From: Acidobacteriota bacterium
Lineage (GTDB): Bacteria > Acidobacteriota > Holophagae > Holophagales > Holophagaceae
Direction of reading: 5' to 3'
NCBI GenBank assembly: GCA_005788175.1
Contig: SXYX01000014.1
Span: forward strand, 1-64,000
DNA: 64,000 bases
The notes under the pieces were generated by a model. That model was not told where the DNA came from. It did not search any database and saw only the letters and a list, made by a program, of their open reading frames with translations. The translations under genes were made by a program, and so were the position numbers. Within the stretch, counting starts at the first letter, position 1. Each line of letters opens with the position of its first letter. Below, piece after piece: positions 54,518 to 63,069 of this stretch.

Positions 54518-55603
54518 TTAGTTCCCAGTTAGTTCCGAAGCCTGAAGGCGATCGGCTTCATACTGAGCACGGAGTGGTTCTAAGATTGCATCGAGATCCC
54601 CTTGCATAAACTTATCCAAACTGTGGATAGTCACATTTACACGATGATCACTCACGCGACTTTGTGGAAAGTTATAAGTACGAATTTTTTCACTTCGATC
54701 TCCTGAGCCGACCTGGGATTTACGAAGTGCCGCATTGGCTTGATTTTGTTCATCCATAGCTTTTTGTAAGAGACGCGAGCGCAAGACAGTCATGGCCTTA
54801 GCCATATTTTTAATCTGACTTCGCTCATCCTGACAGCTCACAACTGTATTAGTCGGAATGTGAGTTAGGCGTACAGCTGAATAGGTAGTATTAACCGATT
54901 GACCTCCCTTACCGCCAGAGCAGAAAGTATCGATTCTTAAATCTTTATCCTCAATTTTGATATCTACTTCTTCCGCTTCTGGCATCACGGCAACAGTAGC
55001 AGCTGAAGTATGAACACGACCCTGAGTCTCGGTTTTCGGAACACGTTGAACACGATGAACACCGCTCTCAAATCTAAACATGGAGTATGCCCCTTTTCCC
55101 TCTATTTCTGCGACAACTTCTTTATACCCTCCTGCCTCGGCCTCGCTCACATCGAGGGTTCGTGTTTTGAATCCCTTTTGCTCAGCAAAACGAAGATACA
55201 TGCGGTAAAGTTCAGAGGCAAATAATGCTGCTTCCTCACCACCTGTTCCAGCTCGAATTTCAAGAATGACATTCTTATGATCGTTGGGATCTTTGGGGAT
55301 CAATAAACGTTTGAGTAGAGTATCTCCTAATTCAATTTGATTTTTGAGTGGTCCAATTTCAGCCTCTGCCATCTTCTTCAATTCAACATCTGAAGATTTA
55401 TCCGAAAGAATCTGCTCAGCTTCCATAAGCTGATGTAAAAGATTTTTTTGAATCTCATAGGCTTTTACAACGGGCTCAAGTTCACTTCGTACCTGGGAGA
55501 GTTCGCGCAACTTATGATGATCCGATACAATCGCAATATTCTGTAATTGATTTTCAATATCAATGAATCTTTGTTTTACTGCTTCAAGTTGTTTTAACAT
55601 CAT
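54518..55603 (-). CDS. prfA: Peptide chain release factor 1
   Basis: 361 aa; terminates translation at UAG and UAA. The catalytic GGQ is at residues 233-235 (SGGKGGQSVNTT). The anticodon-like motif in VPKTETQGRVHTS is of the PxT type, which marks RF1 rather than RF2 (SPF). Located between rpmE and hrcA, 25 bp before hrcA. Confidence 0.97.
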   Translation of the reverse strand: MMLKQLEAVKQRFIDIENQLQNIAIVSDHHKLRELSQVRSELEPVVKAYEIQKNLLHQLMEAEQILSDKSSDVELKKMAEAEIGPLKNQIELGDTLLKRLLIPKDPNDHKNVILEIRAGTGGEEAALFASELYRMYLRFAEQKGFKTRTLDVSEAEAGGYKEVVAEIEGKGAYSMFRFESGVHRVQRVPKTETQGRVHTSAATVAVMPEAEEVDIKIEDKDLRIDTFCSGGKGGQSVNTTYSAVRLTHIPTNTVVSCQDERSQIKNMAKAMTVLRSRLLQKAMDEQNQANAALRKSQVGSGDRSEKIRTYNFPQSRVSDHRVNVTIHSLDKFMQGDLDAILEPLRAQYEADRLQASELTGN

Positions 55604-55672
55604 GAAAAATCCTCAAATTAATACGTCAAAAGATGAACTCGATCACGAGTCCTCCACCTACTTTGAGCGTAG

Positions 55673-56044
55673 CTAAGCTTGAGGTTGTTTTTTTGCTTTT
55701 GTAACTTTAGCGGGGGCTTTGGTCTCATTAGTAATAGAAGCACCGGCCTTACCAGAAGTTTTGCGTTCAAGCGTCTTTTTCTTTTTGGGCGTGGCAGCAA
55801 CCATCGGGGCATCAACCACTACCTTAGGAGCTTTAACTACTATGGGCTTGGGTGCGTATTTACGATTAAACTTATCGACCCGACCTTCGGTATCCATGAG
55901 TCTTTGTTTACCGGTCCAGAAGGGATGGCAAGCAGAACATACTTCTACGCGTAATTCTTTTTTCACTGATCGCGTCATAAATTCATTGCCACACTGACAA
56001 TGAACTTTTACGATATGCATTTCTGGATGAATAGTCGCTTTCAT
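55673..56044 (-). CDS. rpmE: 50S ribosomal protein L31 with basic C-terminal extension
   Basis: 123 aa. The first 65-70 residues are a normal zinc-type L31 (Cys16, Cys18, Cys36, Cys39; [24 protein letters not shown]). About 50 extra residues rich in Lys, Ala and Pro follow ([15 protein letters not shown]...KKQPQA). The tail is probably disordered and may contact rRNA. AGGAAACT precedes the ATG. First gene of the rpmE-prfA-hrcA-grpE-dnaJ run. Confidence 0.94.
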   Translation of the reverse strand: MKATIHPEMHIVKVHCQCGNEFMTRSVKKELRVEVCSACHPFWTGKQRLMDTEGRVDKFNRKYAPKPIVVKAPKVVVDAPMVAATPKKKKTLERKTSGKAGASITNETKAPAKVTKAKKQPQA

Positions 56045-56172
56045 GAGGAAACTCCTGTGTGGCCGACCGTAAGTCTATAGTTTTATACTCACCGCTTGCC
56101 CATTGTGGACTCTCTAGAATACGTCGAAAAGCCGTTGGCATCAAGGAAGAAAGGCTTATGGTGCGTACTAAT

Positions 56173-57402
56173 CTAGGCTTTCATGGCTTCAGTAAGGGGG
56201 ATATTAGACGCACGCCAGGCAGGTAGTAGACCCCCTAAAATTCCCATACCGATGCTAAAGAATAGCCCCTGTCCAATAAGAGCTGGAGTAATCGTGAATG
56301 CGAAACTAATATCACTAAATGTATCAAAACTAGTGGTACCCGTTTGTATTCCATCAGCTAAAAGACTCAATAAAGATCCCCCGAGACCTCCTAGCGTACA
56401 TAACACGATGGCCTCCCATTGGAAACTTGCTAATATTTCTCGGCGGCGGTAGCCAAGTGCTCGCAGAGTACCAATTTCCCTAGTGCGGCTTGCAACTGAT
56501 GCATACATTGTATTCATTGCAGAAAATATGGCTCCGATCGTGAGAATGACCGTGATCAAATTACCGATAATACGAATTGGATCTCCAGCTTTGGTAAGCT
56601 CCTTGAAATAAACTCGTTCGGGCACTACTTCAAGTTGGAGCCTTCTTTCATTCTCTACTTCAAAAGCGAAGACCCTAAGATCTTTTTCTGCTCGTAATCG
56701 AACCAAAACGGTTGAATAGTCATCACGCTTGAAAGCCTGCATGACGTCATCCACATCGCTCCAAATTTCCGAATCAAAGGAAGATCCTGCGGCATCAAAA
56801 GAACCCACGATATTCCATTCTCGACCACCCATCCTGAAACTTCGACCAACGGCTAGTTCGGGATAACGTAATTGTATTTTGGCGGGTATGGTTACTTCAG
56901 ATAGGCCGGGTTGAAACCAGCGCCCTGAAATCAATCTCACTTGGGGTCGCATACTTATCCCTCTTGGTTCTATACCTCTCACGGTGATATTTGAACCAGC
57001 TCCATCTGCTTTATTAAAAAGTTTAATGACAATCACTTCAGCTGATGCAATAGCATTATTTCCATCTTTACTTACTAGTGGACTTAATTTTAGGATCCTG
57101 GCTTGATCACGAGTAATCGTTGAGTTTAATTCAAAACGAGAGCTGGGACGCATAACAAGAGCTTGATTGGGTAAACCTGAAGTAATGAAAGCTTTGGAAA
57201 TACCTTGGGCTAGAGATAAAACGACAATGAAAATACTAACAACAAGAGAAATCGCTGACGCAGTCGTTAGTGTAGATGACTTTCTCTGCCATAAAGATCT
57301 GATGTTATAGACAAAGGGAACGGGAAACTTGAAAACTGCGTAAATAAGCCAAATTAGATAGCCCACAAATATAAGGGAAATGAATCCAAAGAAAAAAAGC
57401 AT
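56173..57402 (-). CDS. MacB/FtsX-like ABC permease (second of two)
   Basis: 409 aa. One N-terminal helix, a periplasmic domain (about 65-275), then three helices. The C-terminal FtsX region shows the ILTIGAIFSAMNTMYASVASRTREIGTLRALGYRRREILASF segment. Downstream partner of a second permease (one-base overlap), a LolD-like ATPase and a HlyD adaptor. Together they resemble a MacAB-type efflux or lipoprotein-handling system with separate ATPase and two permeases. Confidence 0.9.
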   Translation of the reverse strand: MLFFFGFISLIFVGYLIWLIYAVFKFPVPFVYNIRSLWQRKSSTLTTASAISLVVSIFIVVLSLAQGISKAFITSGLPNQALVMRPSSRFELNSTITRDQARILKLSPLVSKDGNNAIASAEVIVIKLFNKADGAGSNITVRGIEPRGISMRPQVRLISGRWFQPGLSEVTIPAKIQLRYPELAVGRSFRMGGREWNIVGSFDAAGSSFDSEIWSDVDDVMQAFKRDDYSTVLVRLRAEKDLRVFAFEVENERRLQLEVVPERVYFKELTKAGDPIRIIGNLITVILTIGAIFSAMNTMYASVASRTREIGTLRALGYRRREILASFQWEAIVLCTLGGLGGSLLSLLADGIQTGTTSFDTFSDISFAFTITPALIGQGLFFSIGMGILGGLLPAWRASNIPLTEAMKA

Positions 57403-58559
57403 TACAGAGCCCTTAGGCCTTCTACAATTGATTTACGTGTTGCAACTATGGCCGGGATAATTGTTGAAATCAATCCAATTGCTAGGGTCAGGCCCATACA
57501 AATCAAAATGGTTTCATTGGCTAGTCTAAAATCTTGGAGAAACATAAGCGCACTTCCAAGAACTTCTCTCAAGATTTTAGCAACTAAGCTTGCTAGACCA
57601 ATACCCAAGGCACCCCCAAGAGTAACCAAAAGCAACCCTTCTCCCATAAGGAGAAAGAGAACCCGCGATGCACTGAATCCCATAGCTCGAAGTACGGCGA
57701 TTTCCGTTGTACGTTCTTTAAAAGCCATTGACATGGTCCCGATTGTCACGATCGTGATCGCAATGATAACAGCGATAGTCACGCCGTGAATAATGGCTCC
57801 AATGTTTCCAAGCATTTTCACAAAGGTTAAGTAAAAGGCATTTTCTGTCTCACTCAAAGTTTCCTCTGGTGAATTAGCAAAATGGTTATCAATTCGGTTA
57901 GAGAGGCGCGGAAGATCTTCTGGCGTTTTGGTCTTCACCCAAAAAGCACCTGTTTTGCCTTTCATAAAAGGAACACTCTCTTCAAGAAGTTTATAGTGAA
58001 AATAAAGAGTGTTTTCGTCGGATGCCAGGCGGGCCTTGAAAATTCCCCTGATTGTCAAGCGGGGGCTAATGGGGAAAATAGTCCCAGTCAAAGGAATGGT
58101 GTCTCCCACCTTCCAACCGAATTTATCAGCCAAAATTTGGCCAACAATGCATCCCGTACCATCTCTCTGATATTCCTTAATTTCAGCATCTGTCATTCCT
58201 GCAACCGTGTCTGAAAATACAGTGAACATTGTTGTATGGTCGTTGGCAAAATTAGCGAAGAAATTTTTAGGGTCCTGATAGTAACCTCCGAACCACTGAG
58301 AATTTGCTACTGCGATTACTTCCGGTTGTTGCCTAAGATAATCCCCATAACTAATGGGTAGAAACTGAGTCAATCCGCTCTTGTGTCTAACGATAAAGCG
58401 ATTACCTTCTGTAGATTGGTTAGAAACTGAATCCAAGGTTGCAAGTAGTGATTGAAGTATCGTAATTAAAAAGACCGACAAGACGAGAGTGCCTAAAATC
58501 AAAAAGGTTCGACGCTTCGAGCGCATTAAGGATTTGAATATAAGGTTAATAAATTTCAT
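57402..58559 (-). CDS. MacB/FtsX-like ABC permease (first of two)
   Basis: 385 aa with the same architecture: N-terminal helix, large periplasmic domain (about 45-245) and three C-terminal helices. MSMAFKERTTEIAVLRAMGFSASRVLFLLMGEG is the FtsX hallmark. It overlaps the ATPase by four bases upstream and the second permease by one base downstream. The two permeases probably form a heterodimer. Confidence 0.9.
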   Translation of the reverse strand: MKFINLIFKSLMRSKRRTFLILGTLVLSVFLITILQSLLATLDSVSNQSTEGNRFIVRHKSGLTQFLPISYGDYLRQQPEVIAVANSQWFGGYYQDPKNFFANFANDHTTMFTVFSDTVAGMTDAEIKEYQRDGTGCIVGQILADKFGWKVGDTIPLTGTIFPISPRLTIRGIFKARLASDENTLYFHYKLLEESVPFMKGKTGAFWVKTKTPEDLPRLSNRIDNHFANSPEETLSETENAFYLTFVKMLGNIGAIIHGVTIAVIIAITIVTIGTMSMAFKERTTEIAVLRAMGFSASRVLFLLMGEGLLLVTLGGALGIGLASLVAKILREVLGSALMFLQDFRLANETILICMGLTLAIGLISTIIPAIVATRKSIVEGLRAL

Positions 58560-59269
58560 CGATTAACTTCCACTGTTTTATCTAGTACGCCTTTCTCTAG
58601 GTGAACCTGGTGACGAGCAAAATTTGCTGCTTTAGGATCGTGAGTCACCACTAGAATAGTCTTACCAAATTCCTCATTGAGCTTCTGCATCATCGCAAGG
58701 ACTTCATCTGCATTTTTAGCATCTAAAGCACCCGTTGGTTCATCGGCAACTAAAAGCATTGGATTTCCTACGATCGCACGAGCAATAGCCACACGCTGTT
58801 CTTGTCCCCCACTAAGTTGTCGTGGGTAATTTTCAAGTCGATCCATTAAATTAACTAAAGTCAGGGCTTCTTCAACCTTTTCTTTACGTTGCGTACGAGT
58901 CAGAGGGGTCAATAATAAAGGTAATTCCACATTTTCGAAAGCATTCAGGACGGGAATTAGATTGTAATTTTGAAAGATGAAACCAACATTTTGGTTTCTC
59001 CAAGATGCTAACTCATCGTCATCAAGTTGATTGAGATTAGAGCCGCATACTTCAAGAACCCCCCCCGAAGGACGATCGATTCCAGCAATCAGGTTCAGTA
59101 GGGTGGTTTTCCCGGAACCACTTGGTCCCATGAGCGCATAGAACCCCCCCGAAGGAATATCAAGATCTAATCCTTGGAGAACTGGGATCTCCAGAGTCTC
59201 TCGAAAATAACTTTTAGACAGGTTATGAATATGAACGATAGGCGCTTTGAAAGATTGATTCATAGTCAC
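58556..59269 (-). CDS. LolD/MacB-type ABC ATPase
   Basis: 237 aa. Walker [19 protein letters not shown]-loop [20 protein letters not shown], signature [15 protein letters not shown] and Walker [16 protein letters not shown] replaces the usual GQQ. Overlaps the adaptor gene and the first permease by four bases each. Powers the two FtsX-like permeases. Confidence 0.94.
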   Translation of the reverse strand: MTMNQSFKAPIVHIHNLSKSYFRETLEIPVLQGLDLDIPSGGFYALMGPSGSGKTTLLNLIAGIDRPSGGVLEVCGSNLNQLDDDELASWRNQNVGFIFQNYNLIPVLNAFENVELPLLLTPLTRTQRKEKVEEALTLVNLMDRLENYPRQLSGGQEQRVAIARAIVGNPMLLVADEPTGALDAKNADEVLAMMQKLNEEFGKTILVVTHDPKAANFARHQVHLEKGVLDKTVEVNR

Positions 59270-60363
59270 AAACGCTTAGCGACGACTTTTTGTCCTGGTT
59301 TCAAATTATCAGGCGGAGCGATGATTAGCTCTGTTGATGCTGTCACACCGGCTACCTCAAAGCCTAAAGGGTTACTTGTATTTTTGATTAGGAGTGATTT
59401 TTTAGTGGCCAGACCGTTTTCAGCAACCCAAGTAAAACTCTCTGATGTTTGCGGATCTCTAAAAACCTGTTCGCGTCCTATGACCAACACATCCTCTTCG
59501 TACGGAACTCCTAAGAATGTAACCTTGGCGCCCATATCGGGAACTAAAAGGGGATTTTTTTGATCTAGGGCAACGCGGACAATGATTGTGGCTTTCTTTC
59601 GATTAGAGCTGGGGTAAATAGCACGCAATCGGCTCTTCAAAACTGCTGAATCTTTTATTTTTTCGAGGGCATCAACTCGAACTTCACAGCTCATTCCAGG
59701 AATAAGCTTTGCAACACCTGATTCGCTTACCTCTACTTCAACTTCTAAGGTATCGAAGTCAGCCATCACTAAAATAGCATTAATAGCGTTGGCTCCACCC
59801 GCGCTTCCAGGAGCTACCGTCTCACCAACTTCAGATAATTTTTCGGTCACGATACCGGTGAACGGTGCTTTGAGAGCCATGCTTTCGAGGAGAGCATCCT
59901 GGTAGGCTAATTGAGCTTTAAGTGTATTCATCTGACTCATGAGACGGTCTGTATTGGCCTGACTCTCAAAACCTGCCTTGAGAAGCGTAGCGCTTCGATC
60001 GAAATCTTGTTGAGCTTGTTTAACTTGAGAAAAAACAGCATTTCGAGAGGCCTCAATATCAGGTGACTCCAATCGAGCCAATATTTGGCCTTTGGTTACA
60101 CGACTTCCCTCTTGAACACCTAAATATGCTACGCGTCCTAATACCTTACTTGAGAGCACTGCGCGCGTCCGAGCTACGATATAACCTGAGGCTGTAACTA
60201 AGGGGGTCTGAGTTCCCTTTTTTAAAAGGATCGGGGCGTTAGTACTAACGGGAAGAGCATTACCTCCCGACAGCATCCAGCTTATTAAAGCCACTAAAAC
60301 TACTAATCCTACGATGAGCCACCCGATAGGTCGCCTTTTTTTAATTTTTATATCTGAACTCAA
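59266..60363 (-). CDS. HlyD/MacA-type periplasmic adaptor
   Basis: 365 aa. TTG start preceded by AGAGGA. An N-terminal signal anchor (about 12-32, PIGWLIVGLVVLVALISWMLS) is followed by lipoyl half-domains around a coiled-coil hairpin (about 95-165) and a beta-barrel/membrane-proximal part. The GRVAYLGVQEGSRVTKGQILARLESPDIEAS and ALKAPFTGIVTEKLSEVGETVAPGS halves are the lipoyl signature. First gene of the four-gene efflux operon. Confidence 0.92.
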   Translation of the reverse strand: MSSDIKIKKRRPIGWLIVGLVVLVALISWMLSGGNALPVSTNAPILLKKGTQTPLVTASGYIVARTRAVLSSKVLGRVAYLGVQEGSRVTKGQILARLESPDIEASRNAVFSQVKQAQQDFDRSATLLKAGFESQANTDRLMSQMNTLKAQLAYQDALLESMALKAPFTGIVTEKLSEVGETVAPGSAGGANAINAILVMADFDTLEVEVEVSESGVAKLIPGMSCEVRVDALEKIKDSAVLKSRLRAIYPSSNRKKATIIVRVALDQKNPLLVPDMGAKVTFLGVPYEEDVLVIGREQVFRDPQTSESFTWVAENGLATKKSLLIKNTSNPLGFEVAGVTASTELIIAPPDNLKPGQKVVAKRL

Positions 60364-60391
60364 GCAAATAGTCCTCTCATAAACTCACCTA

Positions 60392-60418
60392 ATTATATAC
60401 TATGGGGCGGTTGTGCAA
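60392..60418 (-). promoter_or_regulatory. Predicted promoter of the efflux operon
   Basis: Consensus -10 TATAAT at 60397-60392 and -35 TTGCAC at 60418-60413, with a rather short 15-bp spacer. It lies about 30 bp upstream of the adaptor start codon. Confidence 0.5.
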
Positions 60419-60459
60419 TTTTTACTAAACTTACAATACCTGGAAAAAGTTGATCAATT

Positions 60460-61494
60460 CTAGACGGCCTTGCGAAATAGATAGTGCGAGACAATCCATT
60501 CCTCACCTTGTTTGTATTTCCATAATTCAGCACAGGCCATAAAGAATATTCGCCAACGGGCTAACTGGAGTTCCGATTCTGAGGTCGTCATCGAAACTGA
60601 AAATAAATCTTTAAGGGTTTCGTAATGCCTGTCGAGATTTCTCAGCCAGGCTTCGGAGGTATGGGCATAATGTAATCCGCCGAGACGCCAGTGGTCCTCT
60701 ATTTTCAATGATTCTTGAAATGCCAAGAGATAGTTGTCACCCGGCATCATTCCGCCGGTAAAAAAGTATTTGGACATCCAATCTGTATTATCTTTCACTT
60801 CGTAAGGGTAGGTTAGTTCTCGGTGAGTGAAGATGTGAACGAATAATTTACCTTGGGGCTTTAACCATCGTGCAATTTTGTTTAAGAGTTCTCGGTGGTT
60901 ACGCATATGTTCAAACATTTCAACTGAGACAACACGATCATATGTTTGATCTGTCTCAAAAATATTCATATCACGCGTTAAGACTGTAAGATTACCAAAT
61001 CCACGATCGGCAGCCTGCTGTTCAATATAAAGTCGCTGATCATTTGAATTAGAGACCGCCGTGATACGAGAGTTTGGAAAATGCTCAGCCACCCACAAGG
61101 AAAGAGAGCCCCAACCACATCCTAATTCAAGAATTGTTTGTCCATCCTTCAACTCTGCTCGCTCACATGTTAACTTCAACATCGCACGCTCAGCATCTTC
61201 AAGACTCTGTTGTCCGTTATCAAACCAGCAGCATGAGTATTTGAGATGGGGGCCTAAGACTTTCTGGAAAAAAGCAGGGGGCACCTCGTAATGTTGATCA
61301 TTTGCTTCTTGTGTATTAATGGCAATCGGTCCCTGGGACCAATCGGCTAATCGTTTACGAAATCGATCGTGCACAGACTGGACTCCTCCGGCATATTCAT
61401 CTTGAAGCCGAAGACGTATGAGCCTGCGTATTTGTAAACGAATCGCGAAGTCAGGAATCCAACCTCTACGAATGAGATCATCGGTCAAATTCAT
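60460..61494 (-). CDS. Cyclopropane-synthase-like SAM methyltransferase (coclaurine-MT-like branch)
   Basis: 344 aa. The SAM-binding motif LELGCGWGSLS is near residues 122-132. CFA-type catalytic positions are kept: Cys88 in KYSCCWF, the Glu in VSVEMFEHM and the His in KLFVHIFTH. The C-terminus WKYKQGEEWIVSHYLFRK resembles coclaurine N-methyltransferase-like CFA relatives more than true CFA synthase. It is therefore a methyltransferase on unsaturated lipid or another hydrophobic substrate. TAATG overlap with the DUF1295 gene. Confidence 0.88.
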   Translation of the reverse strand: MNLTDDLIRRGWIPDFAIRLQIRRLIRLRLQDEYAGGVQSVHDRFRKRLADWSQGPIAINTQEANDQHYEVPPAFFQKVLGPHLKYSCCWFDNGQQSLEDAERAMLKLTCERAELKDGQTILELGCGWGSLSLWVAEHFPNSRITAVSNSNDQRLYIEQQAADRGFGNLTVLTRDMNIFETDQTYDRVVSVEMFEHMRNHRELLNKIARWLKPQGKLFVHIFTHRELTYPYEVKDNTDWMSKYFFTGGMMPGDNYLLAFQESLKIEDHWRLGGLHYAHTSEAWLRNLDRHYETLKDLFSVSMTTSESELQLARWRIFFMACAELWKYKQGEEWIVSHYLFRKAV

Positions 61495-62282
61495 TAAGAG
61501 ATCCCTTTCTTAGGAAACCAAGGAATAAACACAGACGTTTCTTCCTGATAACGTCGGTAGTCCTCAGGTCTACTTCGCAAACTTTGAGCTTCTGTAGCGG
61601 GAATCCCTGTGACACGAAGCAAGAAATAAAGCATGAGAGCGGGACATACTAGTGACCAACTACCTCCTGGGGATTGAATCGCCATAAGCGTAAAAGCTAC
61701 CCATATCAACCACTCAAAGAAATAATTGGGATGCCTTGAATAGCGCCAAAGTCCTGACCGACAGGTTTGACCTTTATGATTAGATTCAGCTTTGAACCTT
61801 GCGAGCTGATGATCCGCCAAAGCTTCTCCAAACATCGAGATAATCCATAGTGCTAGGCCTAGAATCTGAGTCCACCTGAGTCCATCATTTATGTCTTGAA
61901 CGACAAAGAGAAAGGGGATTGAAAGAATTACATCTAGTAAGGCTTGCGCTTGGAAGAAAACAAAGAACTTTAATGGCAAATTCGTCTTCCATCTTTCCTT
62001 CATCTCGGTATAACGACCATCCTCTCGTTCGTTTTTAACTCGAAAGTACAGATAAGTTCCAAGACGAGCACTCCACAGACCTCCCATGACTCCGGCCAAA
62101 AGTCGGTTAGTGGGACTTCCTGCGCCTGCGAATGCATAAAATAGAACGATCAAGCCTAGCCCATACGCCCAGCCTACATCGACCCAAGCGGCGTGATCTG
62201 TGGCACGATAGTAAAGCCAAAGTAAGAATTGAAGAATAGAGACGATAAGTAAGGCTGAAATAGCAAGCTGTAGAGTGCTCAT
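61494..62282 (-). CDS. DUF1295-family membrane enzyme (steroid 5-alpha-reductase-like)
   Basis: 262 aa from the ATG at 62282, which overlaps the previous stop (ATGA). About six helices. The C-terminal SRHPNYFFEWLIWVAFTLMA segment is the NADPH-binding signature of the steroid 5-alpha-reductase/isoprenylcysteine methyltransferase-like fold. Probable lipid double-bond reductase or similar. It sits between the two CFA-like enzymes with DUF2062 and DUF1475 genes. Confidence 0.88.
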   Translation of the reverse strand: MSTLQLAISALLIVSILQFLLWLYYRATDHAAWVDVGWAYGLGLIVLFYAFAGAGSPTNRLLAGVMGGLWSARLGTYLYFRVKNEREDGRYTEMKERWKTNLPLKFFVFFQAQALLDVILSIPFLFVVQDINDGLRWTQILGLALWIISMFGEALADHQLARFKAESNHKGQTCRSGLWRYSRHPNYFFEWLIWVAFTLMAIQSPGGSWSLVCPALMLYFLLRVTGIPATEAQSLRSRPEDYRRYQEETSVFIPWFPKKGIS

Positions 62283-62749
62283 TGAACGATCTCCATCTTC
62301 TTTTGAGCCCGAGTAAAGACGTTGCTCAGAATTAGACCCAAAACGATTACCGCAGGAATGGCGACTATTAACCATACAACTCCTGCTTGCCAAAAACTGG
62401 TCCAATAGGTCTCAAGCGTAGCGAAAGGAGAGAAGGCTCCCGTTCTAACTTCTTGAATAATTTTTGGTACGATGTGAGGTTGATTAAATACTTTTTCGCC
62501 CGCATAAATAAAGAAGAAAAGTAAAGGAAACTGGAAGGGTGACAGAATTAGGTGAGAAATTTGAATAGCTGGATGATTCAAACGAAAGATAAATCCGACG
62601 ACAACACAAAGAATAGTTGAAGTCCCGATTAGCGGGCTTAAGCCAATGCCGATTCCTGTAGCCACGCTCCAGCCTAGTTTTGTCGGCGTAGTACCCTCTT
62701 TCAAGAGAGCCATAAGCCGATCAATGCTCTTTTGTAGCCACTTTTTCAT
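62279..62749 (-). CDS. DUF2062-family membrane protein
   Basis: 156 aa. GTTPTKLGWSVATGIGIGLSPLIGTSTILCVVVGFIFRLNHPAIQISHLILSPFQFPLLFFFIYAGEKVF fits the DUF2062 pattern of Gly/Pro-rich paired helices with an N-P type turn. Three or four helices. Function unknown; often beside glycosyltransferase or lipid genes. Overlaps neighbours by four bases on both sides. Confidence 0.85.
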   Translation of the reverse strand: MKKWLQKSIDRLMALLKEGTTPTKLGWSVATGIGIGLSPLIGTSTILCVVVGFIFRLNHPAIQISHLILSPFQFPLLFFFIYAGEKVFNQPHIVPKIIQEVRTGAFSPFATLETYWTSFWQAGVVWLIVAIPAVIVLGLILSNVFTRAQKKMEIVQ

Positions 62750-63069
62750 GTGGCATCACGACGAAACAGGTCTGAAATATTTTGAGCTTTATGAATTGCC
62801 TTCAGTAGATAAATAGCCATTGCAATATTACCCAAAAGGCAAATGGCAATGAGCCAACCGAAGGTTGGAATAGACCAATTCTCTCGATAGACAATCCAAA
62901 GCCAAAAGAAAATGAAGGCAAAATAAGTATCAAACAGAGTGGCTATCCACCATGGATCCTTGGAAAAGTTATTAATCAGATCGAAGATTGATTGAATATT
63001 CGAAGCCCAAGCAGTGACGATCAACATGGCAATTAAGACAATCCATGCCCATAATTTTAGATAGATCAT
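62746..63069 (-). CDS. DUF1475-like small membrane protein
   Basis: 107 aa starting at 63069 (ATGA overlap with the upstream gene). Three helices: about 2-22, 42-62 and 70-92. The DPWWIATLFDTYFAFIFFWLWIVYRE segment matches my memory of DUF1475. Function unknown; conserved neighbour of cyclopropane-synthase-type clusters. Confidence 0.78.
   Translation of the reverse strand: MIYLKLWAWIVLIAMLIVTAWASNIQSIFDLINNFSKDPWWIATLFDTYFAFIFFWLWIVYRENWSIPTFGWLIAICLLGNIAMAIYLLKAIHKAQNISDLFRRDAT

Noticed and set aside
55679-55997. Plus-strand open frames of about 90 codons opposite rpmE
   Set aside because: They are antisense to the low-complexity L31 tail, have no ribosome site and no recognisable protein features.
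56045-56172. tRNA or small RNA gene in the gap between rpmE and the efflux permease
   Set aside because: No cloverleaf pairing, TTCGA-like T-loop or CCA end could be found.
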